Shown here: piece by piece, positions 25,109 to 32,609 of the stretch | How positions within the stretch are numbered: the first letter of the stretch is position 1 | Layout: the number at the start of each line of letters is the position of its first letter | NCBI RefSeq assembly: GCF_001467625.1 | Contig: NZ_LNYB01000082.1 | Coordinates: 88,771 to 124,782, forward strand | Reading direction: 5' to 3' | Source of the DNA: Legionella feeleii | GTDB lineage: Bacteria > Pseudomonadota > Gammaproteobacteria > Legionellales > Legionellaceae | DNA length: 36,012 bases | The notes under the pieces: generated by a model | The model's database searches: none | Told to the model about the DNA's origin: nothing | Seen by the model: only the letters and a program-made list of their open reading frames with translations | Made by a program: the position numbers and the translations under genes

Positions 25109-25633
25109 ATGGCACAGGGCGGCAAGCGGGCGGGAGCCGGGCGACCAAAAGGTTCCAATATTTGGGGCGAACCCACAAAAGCGGTACGTATTCCTCTTTC
25201 ACGGATAAATGGCGTTAGACAGTTTCTTGAAACGGGTAATATAAGCTGCGCCCTGCCTCTTTATTCAAGCACTGTAAGAGCAGGATTCCCCTCTCCTGCA
25301 GATGACCACATTGAATCTTTTCTCGATTTAAACAGTCATTTGATTAAACATCCAGCGGCAACTTTTTTTGTCATTGCTTCAGGAGATTCGATGCAAAATG
25401 CGGGTATTCAATCGGGTGACTTGTTGATCGTTGATAAAAGTTTGGAAGCAACTCATGGAAAAATTGTTATTGCCGCTATTGACGGGGAGTTAACCGTTAA
25501 ACGGCTTTCACGTCTGGCTAATCGAGTCCAATTGCTACCTGAAAATGAGGGCTATCAAGCGATTGATATCACTAACGAACAAGAGCTTGTCATCTGGGGT
25601 GTAGTGACTCACGTTATACATCAAGCAGGTTAA
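25109..25633 (+). CDS. umuD: UmuD-family S24 protease with N-terminal extension
   Basis: A LexA-like self-cleaving protein; the cleaved form partners UmuC in DNA polymerase V. From the ATG at 25109 it has 174 residues, against about 139 in E. coli; upstream ATGs at 25094 and 25103 are possible but the first abuts a palindrome. The self-cleavage site is Ala58-Gly59 (VRAGFPSP), the catalytic pair Ser94 (SGDSMQNAG) and Lys131 (LTVKRLS). The extra ~40 N-terminal residues (GGKRAGAGRPKGSN... TKAVRIPLSRI) are basic and resemble extensions on UmuD proteins that act as DNA-damage regulators, such as that of Acinetobacter. umuC starts one base after its stop. Confidence 0.93.
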   Translation: MAQGGKRAGAGRPKGSNIWGEPTKAVRIPLSRINGVRQFLETGNISCALPLYSSTVRAGFPSPADDHIESFLDLNSHLIKHPAATFFVIASGDSMQNAGIQSGDLLIVDKSLEATHGKIVIAAIDGELTVKRLSRLANRVQLLPENEGYQAIDITNEQELVIWGVVTHVIHQAG

Positions 25634-25634
25634 T

Positions 25635-26888
25635 ATGTATGCTCTGATTGACTGTAATAATTTTTATGCCTCCTGCGAGCGTCTATTCAGGCCCGACTTG
25701 CATAACAAGCCTATCGTTATTCTCTCCAATAACGATGGGGCAATTATCTCGCGTTCGAACGAAGCCAAAGCGTTAGGAATCAAAATGGGAGAACCTTACT
25801 TTAAAGTCAAAGGATTTTGTAAACAGCATAAAGTTCATGTTTTTTCCTCAAATTACACGCTCTATAGAGATCTGTCACAACGAGTCATGTCTGTCATTGA
25901 AGAGTTTTGGCAAGATATGGAAATTTACTCTATTGATGAAGCATTTTTAGATTTAAGCACCATGCCACCCTCTCTGCATGATAACTTCTGCATCACCCTT
26001 CAAAAACGCATTTTGCAATACACCGGAATTCCTACTTCTATAGGTATCGGTAGTACAAAAACGCTAGCAAAAATAGCCAATCATATTTGTAAGACAGAAC
26101 TCAAAATTGCAGTTTTTAATGTCAGCAGACAACAAGATTGGCTTAAGAAAATTAATGTTGGGGAGGTTTGGGGCATTGGGCGGCAATGGCAGAAAAAGCT
26201 AATACAACGAGGGATTCATACTGCCTATGACTTGGCAAGTACAAATGTCCATTTGCTCAGAAAACAATACAATGTCATCCTTATGCGAACAGCAATGGAA
26301 TTGCAAGGAATTTCTTGTTTAAGCCTGGAAGAAGCTGAACCCAGGCACTCTATTCTTTCTTCACGTTCCTTTGGCAGCATGCAGACTGGCTTCGAGCCTC
26401 TTGCTCAAGCAATTAGTAGCCATTGCGCCATTGCCTGTGAGAAATTACGCCGACAGCATTTGCTAGTGCAATCGCTATCCATCTTTGTAAAAACAAACCG
26501 TTTTCGTGCTGATTTAGCCCAATACCATCAATCTATAACTCTAAAACTGGAGATGCCAACGGATGATTTACGCTTAATTACCCATTATGGTAAAGAAGGG
26601 TTGCGTCAAATATACAAAGCGGGTTTCCAATATAAAAAAGTGGGCATTTGCTTAGAGGAACTCATCAGTAAAGAGCATCTGCAACTGGATATTTTTCACC
26701 AGCCGCAAAAGAAATTTGAAAAAACAGAGCAAATTATGACAGTACTTGAGGCGATTAATCACAAATACGGTCGCCATTCTATTAAACTGGCTGCAGAAGG
26801 TTACTCGAAAACCTGGGCTATGAAATCGGAATTAAGATCACCAGCCTACACAACCCGTTGGTCCGACTTAGCCAAAGTTAAAAGCTAA
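25635..26888 (+). CDS. umuC: DNA polymerase V subunit UmuC
   Basis: A 417-residue Y-family translesion polymerase. Metal ligands are Asp6 (YALIDCNNFY) and Asp101-Glu102 (YSIDEAFLD); the dNTP-binding loop SNNDGAIISRSNEAK is at 31-45 and the helix-hairpin-helix VWGIGRQWQKKL at 178-189. A sliding-clamp motif QLDIF is at 350-354, matching QLxLF. All catalytic elements are intact. It directly follows umuD with overlapping translation signals (TAATATG), so the two form one operon. Whether damage-induced depends on the palindrome upstream of umuD. Confidence 0.96.
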   Translation: MYALIDCNNFYASCERLFRPDLHNKPIVILSNNDGAIISRSNEAKALGIKMGEPYFKVKGFCKQHKVHVFSSNYTLYRDLSQRVMSVIEEFWQDMEIYSIDEAFLDLSTMPPSLHDNFCITLQKRILQYTGIPTSIGIGSTKTLAKIANHICKTELKIAVFNVSRQQDWLKKINVGEVWGIGRQWQKKLIQRGIHTAYDLASTNVHLLRKQYNVILMRTAMELQGISCLSLEEAEPRHSILSSRSFGSMQTGFEPLAQAISSHCAIACEKLRRQHLLVQSLSIFVKTNRFRADLAQYHQSITLKLEMPTDDLRLITHYGKEGLRQIYKAGFQYKKVGICLEELISKEHLQLDIFHQPQKKFEKTEQIMTVLEAINHKYGRHSIKLAAEGYSKTWAMKSELRSPAYTTRWSDLAKVKS

Positions 26889-27013
26889 ATTTTATTGGCT
26901 GTACATCAACAATTATCTATTTAAAATCGCCCGATTTACTTGACAGTATTAATTTTTACTATCTACACTATTGAGTGCTGAAAGTGGGATTATTAAGGCA
27001 CAGCTTAACCGCT

Positions 27014-27019
27014 TATAAT
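27014..27019 (+). promoter_or_regulatory. Candidate -10 box of the bufferin operon
   Basis: A consensus TATAAT 34 bases before the precursor ATG. The best -35 (TTAAGG, 26993-26998) is poor and at 15 bases, so an alternative sigma factor or activator may be involved. Confidence 0.35.
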
Positions 27020-27052
27020 AATATATTATCCATTGATTAAAAAGGAATTTTT

Positions 27053-27322
27053 ATGAAAAAAGTAACTGGTACCGCATTAGCATTCGGCGCAGCAGCTATA
27101 TTCTCTGTAGCTCCTGTCTTCGCATCATCTGCTTCTGATGCTCCTATGGTTCAGTGCAAAGGCGTTAATGCTTGCAAAGGCCAAAGCGCTTGCAAAACTG
27201 CTAACAATTCTTGTAAAGGTCAAAACGCCTGTAAAGGTCAAGGTGTTACTATGATGACCCAAGATGCGTGCCAAAAAGCTGGCGGCACAACAGATGCTGG
27301 CAACTCTACAACTCAGCAATAA
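27053..27322 (+). CDS. bufA: Bufferin-type cysteine-rich precursor peptide
   Basis: 89 residues. A Sec signal peptide (residues 1-24, MKKVTGTALAFGAAAIFSV then APVFA before the cut) is followed by a cysteine-rich core: Cys35, 41, 47, 54, 60 and 73, with repeated CKG/ACKGQ motifs. The layout matches bufferins, periplasmic ribosomally made metallophores whose cysteines are modified to thiooxazoles by an MNIO enzyme so that they chelate copper. The CKGxNACKGQ pattern differs from the DUF2282 BufA1 type and is closer to what I recall of BufA2-like peptides; subclass is uncertain. The ATG has GGA about 7 bases upstream. bufB follows across a hairpin. Confidence 0.85.
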   Translation: MKKVTGTALAFGAAAIFSVAPVFASSASDAPMVQCKGVNACKGQSACKTANNSCKGQNACKGQGVTMMTQDACQKAGGTTDAGNSTTQQ

Positions 27323-27331
27323 TTAATTATT

Positions 27332-27357
27332 ACCAGGCATGTTTTTGCATGCCTGGT
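27332..27357 (+). terminator. Hairpin between bufferin precursor and maturase
   Basis: ACCAGGCATG (27332-27341) pairs perfectly with CATGCCTGGT (27348-27357) around a 6-base loop, 9 bases after the precursor stop, then TTCTTATC. Within an operon it may act as a partial terminator or mRNA-end protector, so that more precursor than maturase is made. Confidence 0.6.
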
Positions 27358-27375
27358 TCTTATCAATAAGTCGTT

Positions 27376-28236
27376 ATGAATTCTATTCTCAAAGAGCCGC
27401 AAAAAATGCCCTACCTCGGGTTTGGTTTGGGGTTACGTCCTGAGCATTATGAAGAAATACTACAACAAAAACCGTCTCTGGATTGGCTTGAGATCATTAC
27501 TGAGAATTATTTAATACCCGGCGGTAAGCCGCTCTATTATCTGGATAAAATTCGCCAGGATTACCCTCTTGTGATGCATGGCGTGTCACTATCTCTTGGC
27601 AGTACAGATCCGCTCGATAAAACTTATCTCAAAGAAGTAAAATTACTGGCCGAACGTATTGAACCTGTTTGGATTTCTGATCATCTATGCTGGACAGGCA
27701 TTCATGGGCTGAATATGCACGATTTATTGCCCCTGCCCTATACCGAGGAAGCCATTAAGCATATCGCTTCTCGCATTATTGAAATACAGGATTATTTAGG
27801 TCGGCAAATTCTTATTGAGAATGTTTCCAGCTACCTCACATTCCTCCAATCAGAACTCACCGAATGGGAATTCATTACAGAAATTTCCAATCGCGCCGAT
27901 TGCTATATTTTATGTGATGTCAATAACATCTATGTCAGTTCAGTTAATCATCATTTTAATGCCCTTGATTACATTCATGGCATACCACCCCGACGCGTAG
28001 CCCAGATTCATCTTGCCGGCCACTCCGACCATGGTGATTACATCATTGATACTCATGATGCCCCAATAGTCGAAGCGGTGTGGGATTTATATGCCAAGAC
28101 TATTGAACGTTTGGGACCGGTTTCAACGATGATAGAGCGGGATGACAATATTCCTCCCTTATCGGATTTATTAATTGAATTAAATCAAGCCAGAAAAATT
28201 GCAAACAACCTTTCCATGAAGGAGTTAGCAATATGA
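27376..28236 (+). CDS. bufB: MNIO-family (DUF692) bufferin maturase
   Basis: A 286-residue TIM-barrel enzyme of the DUF692/MNIO family, multinuclear non-heme iron oxidases that modify cysteines in RiPP precursors. Expected metal ligands are seen in order: His68 (MHGVSLS), His103 (SDHLCW), Glu148 (IENVSSY), Asp181 with Asn183 (CDVNN), His212 and His216 (HLAGH), Asp225 or His227 (DTHD) and Glu254 (MIERDD). GLGLR and TEN near the N-terminus are also typical. Start: ATG 27376, or ATG 27406; neither has a strong ribosome binding site. The stop overlaps the next gene by four bases. It should act in the cytosol on the precursor before export. Confidence 0.93.
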   Translation: MNSILKEPQKMPYLGFGLGLRPEHYEEILQQKPSLDWLEIITENYLIPGGKPLYYLDKIRQDYPLVMHGVSLSLGSTDPLDKTYLKEVKLLAERIEPVWISDHLCWTGIHGLNMHDLLPLPYTEEAIKHIASRIIEIQDYLGRQILIENVSSYLTFLQSELTEWEFITEISNRADCYILCDVNNIYVSSVNHHFNALDYIHGIPPRRVAQIHLAGHSDHGDYIIDTHDAPIVEAVWDLYAKTIERLGPVSTMIERDDNIPPLSDLLIELNQARKIANNLSMKELAI

Positions 28237-29018
28237 TTGACTTACATCACTTACAAGATAGCTTACAAAACTACTTACTCAAGAACCCAAGCGATATTCA
28301 AACAGCGATTGTAACCAGCGATAAAGTACCTGCAGCCAAGCGTCTGGGTATTTATGGAGATGCTTATCGTCTCCGCCTTCTTGAAGCATTGGCTGCTAAT
28401 TACCCTATTCTCAAACACCACCTGGGCGAAGATGCCTTTCAGGAAATAGGCGAGAACTATATTCATAGTCACCCCTCCTGTTATCGTTCAATTCGTTGGT
28501 TTGGTGATAAATTTGCTGAGTATCTAGCAGGCGACAAAAATAGTAATTATCCTTATCTAGCGGAACTTGCCCAATTTGAATGGCATATGACGCTAGCCTT
28601 TGATGCTGCGGATACCAGGCTAGTCAATATTGAAGATATGGCGACCCTGGCACCAGAATCTTGGCCTACTATGCAGTTTCTTACTCATCCATCTTTACAC
28701 CGCCTCAATTTTGTGTGGAATGTTGTCACTCTCTGGCAAGCTCTGGCAAATGAACAACCCTTCACTGAGAAAGAGCTGGTAATGAATAGTAACCCATTGC
28801 CATGGGTTGTTTGGCGTCATGATTATACCATTCGGTTTTATGCCTTAGCCGAGGACGAAGCCTGGGCTCTTGATGCCCTAATCCAAGGACTGAGTTTTGG
28901 TGAATTATGTGCAGGGCTCTGTGAATGGATAGAGGAACAAGAGGTAGGCATGCGAGCTGCCTCATTATTGAAAAGCTGGATACAATCAGGTTTATTGGCA
29001 GAAATAAAACTCAATTAA
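28233..29018 (+). CDS. bufC: DUF2063 (HvfC/BufC-like) RiPP partner protein
   Basis: 261 residues. The N-terminal DUF2063 domain (~1-105) carries the recognised RLGIYGDAYRLRLLEALAANYP segment and the IRWFGDKFAEYL motif; the C-terminal half is the second domain usual in this family. Members accompany MNIO enzymes in bufferin and Hvf clusters and are thought to present the precursor peptide. The start codon overlaps the maturase stop (ATGA), so the two are translationally coupled. Old annotations as DNA-binding rest on weak similarity. A short family A hairpin follows its stop. Confidence 0.92.
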   Translation: MIDLHHLQDSLQNYLLKNPSDIQTAIVTSDKVPAAKRLGIYGDAYRLRLLEALAANYPILKHHLGEDAFQEIGENYIHSHPSCYRSIRWFGDKFAEYLAGDKNSNYPYLAELAQFEWHMTLAFDAADTRLVNIEDMATLAPESWPTMQFLTHPSLHRLNFVWNVVTLWQALANEQPFTEKELVMNSNPLPWVVWRHDYTIRFYALAEDEAWALDALIQGLSFGELCAGLCEWIEEQEVGMRAASLLKSWIQSGLLAEIKLN

Positions 29019-29024
29019 AGACTG

Positions 29025-29071
29025 GGGTCTGTTGACATTTCGCTAGCTTGAGTCGAAACGTCAACAGGCCC
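29025..29071. repeat. Short hairpin derivative of family A after bufC
   Basis: GGGTCTGTTGAC (29025-29036) and GTCAACAGGCCC (29060-29071) pair at 11 of 12; inside, TTTCG and CGAAA extend the stem, leaving an 11-base loop CTAGCTTGAGT. The interior CATTTCGCTAGCTTGAGTCG is the left end of the family A units at 1-545. Just after the bufC stop, so it may end or process the buf transcript. Confidence 0.7.
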
Positions 29072-29124
29072 TACCAATTAATAAAAAATTTGAGCCCAGC
29101 ATCATGCCGCGCTAAGGTTTTTCT

Positions 29125-30783
29125 ATGCAACTTGATTTTCTGGATATTATCCTGGGCTTTTTTGAAGGCTTCGCCTTAATTATTTCACCTTGTATTCTGC
29201 CTATTTTGCCTATTATTCTTGCCGGTTCTTTCTCAGGTAGCAAGAAACGTCCGATAGGGATTATTATAGGTTTTGTTATAACGTTTACCCTCTTCGCATT
29301 TTTTTCACGTCAATTGGTTCAATACTCTGGTATCGATCTCAATATCATTCGTCATTTTTCTTACGGCATACTACTGTTATTAGGCATTATTATGCTCTCA
29401 ACTTATCTCACAGAAAAATTTAGCCATCTAACGCAGCGCCTGGTTGGAGTAAGTTCAGCCTTCTCTGCCGCAGCCAATCCACAAGGCGGGTTGATAAGTG
29501 GTTTTTTCTTTGGCGCTTTGGTCGCAATTATCTGGACACCCTGTGCAGGCCCTATCCTTGCAGCAATTATCGTCCAAACAGTGATCCAGCAAACAACTAT
29601 CATCAGTTTTCTAACTCTCCTGGCTTTTAGCCTGGGAGCCGCCATACCGATGCTAATCATCGCACTTTATGGCATAACCATCATGGATAAATTCACTTTT
29701 TTCAAAACAAGGACATCTCTTTTTCGCAAAATTCTAGGACTAATCATTATCGCAAGTGTTGCTTATATGATTTATCAAGAACGAGGAGAGGCCACTTCCA
29801 CAACAACAGCCAAGACAAGTATTCAAACCGCTACGACATTGCAAAATGGTTTATGGCTTCCTTACAAAGCACCTGCAATAAGCAGTATAGAAGCCTGGAT
29901 AAACTCAGCTCCTTTGCAATTGACTAATCTAAAAGGCAAAGTCATTCTCGTTGATTTTTGGACCTATTCTTGTATTAATTGTGTCCGTACCCTACCTTAT
30001 CTTAAAAACTGGTATGACAACTATCACGATAAAGGCTTGGTTATTATCGGTGTACATAGTCCCGAATTTGATTTTGAAAAAAATCTGGACAATGTTAAAA
30101 ATGCGGTGAAACGTAACGGCATTAAATACCCGGTCGCACTCGACAATCAATTTGTAACCTGGCGCAATTTTAATAATCATTATTGGCCTGCTCATTATTT
30201 AATTAATAAAGAAGGGGAGGTTGTCTATAAGCATTTGGGTGAAGGGGACTATGAGATCACAGAAAACAACATCCGCTTTCTATTGGGGATCGGCGGGATT
30301 GCCATGCCTACTGAGGCCAGCACCGATCATCCATCACTCGCTGAAACACCAGAAACCTATTTGGGTTATGCACGCGCAGACAGGAATGCCAGCCCCTATC
30401 CCTTAATTCATGATAAACCCGCGCAGTATAGCTTCCCAGAACAATTAGCCTCCAATAGCTGGGCTTTACAAGGACTGTGGCAGGTGATGCCTGATAAAAT
30501 TATCTCCATGCAAGCCAATGCAGCTATACAAATTCAATTTAATGCCCGTAAAGTTTTTGTAGTAATGGGGAATACTTCCTCAAAACCGATTCAGGTGAAA
30601 CTACTTCTAGATGGTCGAAGGATCACGACAGAGAAAGGTAAAGATGTGATTAACAGCAGCATTAACGTCAATAAACATTCTATTTATGAGCTGGTCGTTT
30701 TACCTCATTTTGCCGACGGTATTTTACAAATAACAGCGACTGAACCGGGGCTTGCTATCTATACTTTTACCTTTGGCAGTTAA
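29125..30783 (+). CDS. CcdA-TlpA-like fused thiol-disulfide carrier (DipZ-like)
   Basis: 552 residues in three parts. Residues 1-218 are a CcdA-type membrane domain of about six helices with redox Cys23 (SPCILPILP) and Cys140 (TPCAGPI). Residues ~245-400 are a periplasmic TlpA-like thioredoxin domain with CINC at 283-286 (FWTYSCINCVRTLPYL). Residues ~410-550 form a beta-rich domain seen at the C-terminus of mycobacterial DipZ-like proteins. It should carry electrons from cytoplasmic thioredoxin to periplasmic thiols. AAGG lies about 8 bases upstream of the ATG. It follows the bufferin genes on the same strand after 106 bases; a link (keeping precursor cysteines or SCO-type sites reduced) is inferred from context. 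Confidence 0.9.
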   Translation: MQLDFLDIILGFFEGFALIISPCILPILPIILAGSFSGSKKRPIGIIIGFVITFTLFAFFSRQLVQYSGIDLNIIRHFSYGILLLLGIIMLSTYLTEKFSHLTQRLVGVSSAFSAAANPQGGLISGFFFGALVAIIWTPCAGPILAAIIVQTVIQQTTIISFLTLLAFSLGAAIPMLIIALYGITIMDKFTFFKTRTSLFRKILGLIIIASVAYMIYQERGEATSTTTAKTSIQTATTLQNGLWLPYKAPAISSIEAWINSAPLQLTNLKGKVILVDFWTYSCINCVRTLPYLKNWYDNYHDKGLVIIGVHSPEFDFEKNLDNVKNAVKRNGIKYPVALDNQFVTWRNFNNHYWPAHYLINKEGEVVYKHLGEGDYEITENNIRFLLGIGGIAMPTEASTDHPSLAETPETYLGYARADRNASPYPLIHDKPAQYSFPEQLASNSWALQGLWQVMPDKIISMQANAAIQIQFNARKVFVVMGNTSSKPIQVKLLLDGRRITTEKGKDVINSSINVNKHSIYELVVLPHFADGILQITATEPGLAIYTFTFGS

Positions 30784-30807
30784 GGTTCCTAACTCGTTTT
30801 GCTGGAC

Positions 30808-30856
30808 AGCTGCCACAGCGGAAAGACAGTTTGCCTTTCCTATACTGGCGGCAGCT
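30808..30856. terminator. Nested hairpin between convergent genes
   Basis: AGCTGCC (30808-30814) pairs with GGCAGCT (30850-30856), CAG with CTG inside it, and GGAAAG (30820-30825) with CTTTCC (30835-30840) at the tip. Lying between the DipZ-like gene and the convergent BON gene, it probably terminates both ways; no long T tract. Confidence 0.5.
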
Positions 30857-30872
30857 ACCAACTTATTAATAT

Positions 30873-31181
30873 TTATTTCCGCACAATCAAATTATTTTCC
30901 ACACCTTTAACACCATTGACTTTACTCGCTACATCTCCTGCCGTATCACTTTGGCGAATGGTCTTCACATAACCGCTTAGTAATACAATACCATTATGTG
31001 CTTCCACATGAATACGGACTGGAGCAAGTTCAGGCGTGTTTATGAAGGCTGTATTGACCGATGCAGTCAATGATTCATCAGAAAGGCGTGGCTGGAACAA
31101 ATTTCCTCCACTAAACATTTGACAACCGGTTAAGAGTGAAAAACCCAGAGCAATTAACATACCTTGATAATATTTTCTCAT
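30873..31181 (-). CDS. BON-domain lipoprotein
   Basis: 102 residues from the ATG at 31181, chosen because AGGGGA lies 4-5 bases upstream; in-frame ATGs at 31184 and 31208 exist. A lipoprotein signal peptide ends in LLTGC with Cys20 as the lipidated residue. One BON domain covers ~35-100, with SVNTAFINTPELAPVRIHVE, the central GIVLLSGYVKT turn and the GVKGVENNL end. BON proteins bind membrane phospholipid and protect the envelope (OsmY, DolP family). It lies 23 to 50 bases downstream of cbpM on the same strand. Confidence 0.88.
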   Translation of the reverse strand: MRKYYQGMLIALGFSLLTGCQMFSGGNLFQPRLSDESLTASVNTAFINTPELAPVRIHVEAHNGIVLLSGYVKTIRQSDTAGDVASKVNGVKGVENNLIVRK

Positions 31182-31231
31182 CATTTCCCCTTTTTTATTT
31201 TTATTCATGCTCCAAGATCACATGAGTTGTT

Positions 31232-31555
31232 TTAATTCTTTCCAAATAGCCCTTCTTTATTAGCAAGAAGCATGCGTAAATGATCAATTTCTTTGAGTAA
31301 TTCAAGTGCAAGCCCAGCACCAGCGACATTAATACCTAAATCTCTGTTTAATTGTAATACAGTACGAATGCAACGCAAGGCTTCATTATCAAATTGCCAT
31401 TCATCTTTTTCATTTTTATGGATACTAATAATGCCTTCATCGATAATTTCCATAATGATTTCTCTTGGTACCCCCAAGGAAGAAGTAATCTCATGCAAAG
31501 ACAAATAAAACCATTCTTCACAAGTTTCAGTGGGTGCTTTTTTAGACTCAGTCAT
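31232..31555 (-). CDS. cbpM: CbpA modulator CbpM
   Basis: 107 residues of the CbpM/MerR-like family that binds the J domain of CbpA and blocks its chaperone and DNA-binding activity. The [21 protein letters not shown]-terminal helix pair and the later [25 protein letters not shown] segment are characteristic; a predicted coiled coil ends the protein. Its start overlaps the cbpA stop by eight bases, so it is made with its target. Identification rests on both sequence pattern and the cbpA neighbour. Confidence 0.92.
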   Translation of the reverse strand: MTESKKAPTETCEEWFYLSLHEITSSLGVPREIIMEIIDEGIISIHKNEKDEWQFDNEALRCIRTVLQLNRDLGINVAGAGLALELLKEIDHLRMLLANKEGLFGKN

Positions 31556-32483
31556 TACTAACTCCCAATTTTTCTCGTGGATTAAATTTTGTGCTACCTG
31601 CCATTTGCTGATATAGGCTGGTCAATTGCTCATTCTCTTCGTTAGGAATAACTATTTGTAGAATGACATATTGATCCCCTGGAGGATTACCCGGCAAACC
31701 TCTTCCCTTAAGACGCATTTGTTTTCCGGCTTGCGTTAATTTAGGAATTTTTAAATTGACCGGCCCTGCCAGTGTTGGAACTTTGATTGAAGCGCCGAGT
31801 GCTGCTTCCCAGGGAGTAACAGGGACTTGTAAATGAATGTCTTTTTTCTGTAAGTGAAACCAGGGATGAGGGGCAATATGAATTTCAATGTATAAATCAC
31901 CCGCTTGCTGGCCAGCTCCTTTGCCGCCTTGGCCTTTTAATCGTATCTGTTGTTTATTACCAATACCTGGAGGGATTTTTACTTTAATAGCTCTTAGTTG
32001 ATAATCCATGAATCCTTGATTATTAATCACTGGCATTTGTAATTGCAGCGTTTTTTCAGCGCCGTTAAAACTATCTTCGAGACTAATTGTTAATTTGGCA
32101 TGCACATCACGCCCCTGGTCATAATAGGAAGCATGTTGTTGCTGCTGACGTTCACGAAAAATGCTATTGATAAAATCCTCAAAGTCAGCCGTATTGCCTT
32201 CGTTAAAGTGATAATACCCACCCTGCTCCGATTGCGGCCTATAGGCTTGTCCCTGTGCTTGCTCTTTCCAATATTGGCCATACTGATCGTATTTAGCGCG
32301 TTTCTCTGGATCGCTCAAAACACTATAAGCCTCACCCAATTCTTTAAACTTGGCTTCAGCATCAGCCTCTTTGCTGACATCAGGATGGTATTTGCGCGCA
32401 AGTTTTCGATAAACGCGCTTAATATCTTCTTGGCTGGCACTACGTTCAAGTCCCATTATCTGGTAATAGTCTTTATATTCCAT
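31548..32483 (-). CDS. cbpA: Curved DNA-binding protein / DnaJ-class co-chaperone CbpA
   Basis: 311 residues, the usual CbpA length. J domain ~1-70 with HPD at 33-35 ([20 protein letters not shown]), a Gly/Gln-rich linker, and C-terminal substrate domains I and II from ~115 ([20 protein letters not shown], later [13 protein letters not shown]). No cysteine zinc finger, which separates it from DnaJ. It stimulates DnaK and binds curved DNA in starved cells. First gene of cbpA-cbpM, with the BON lipoprotein downstream. Confidence 0.95.
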   Translation of the reverse strand: MEYKDYYQIMGLERSASQEDIKRVYRKLARKYHPDVSKEADAEAKFKELGEAYSVLSDPEKRAKYDQYGQYWKEQAQGQAYRPQSEQGGYYHFNEGNTADFEDFINSIFRERQQQQHASYYDQGRDVHAKLTISLEDSFNGAEKTLQLQMPVINNQGFMDYQLRAIKVKIPPGIGNKQQIRLKGQGGKGAGQQAGDLYIEIHIAPHPWFHLQKKDIHLQVPVTPWEAALGASIKVPTLAGPVNLKIPKLTQAGKQMRLKGRGLPGNPPGDQYVILQIVIPNEENEQLTSLYQQMAGSTKFNPREKLGVSND

Positions 32484-32570
32484 AACCCTGGTTAGTAAAT
32501 GATTTTCTTCATTTTTAGCGACGGGCTACAGCTTGTCAATTTTTTTAGAGCTAACAGCGATGAAAAAGAT

Positions 32571-32604
32571 AAAAATAGAAAAACGGTGAGAATAATTCTC
32601 ACCG
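32571..32604 (-). terminator. Rho-independent terminator of the long coiled-coil gene
   Basis: On the minus strand CGGTGAGAA and TTCTCACCG form a perfect 9-bp stem with a 3-base loop (32584-32604), followed by TTTTTCTATTTTT (32583-32571). It begins 5 bases after the gene's stop codon and is the clearest intrinsic terminator in the window. Confidence 0.8.
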
Positions 32605-32609
32605 CTTTC

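Noticed and set aside
32100-32495. Plus-strand ORF of 131 codons with hydrophobic residues
   Set aside because: It is the antisense of cbpA, whose J domain and C-terminal domains are unambiguous.
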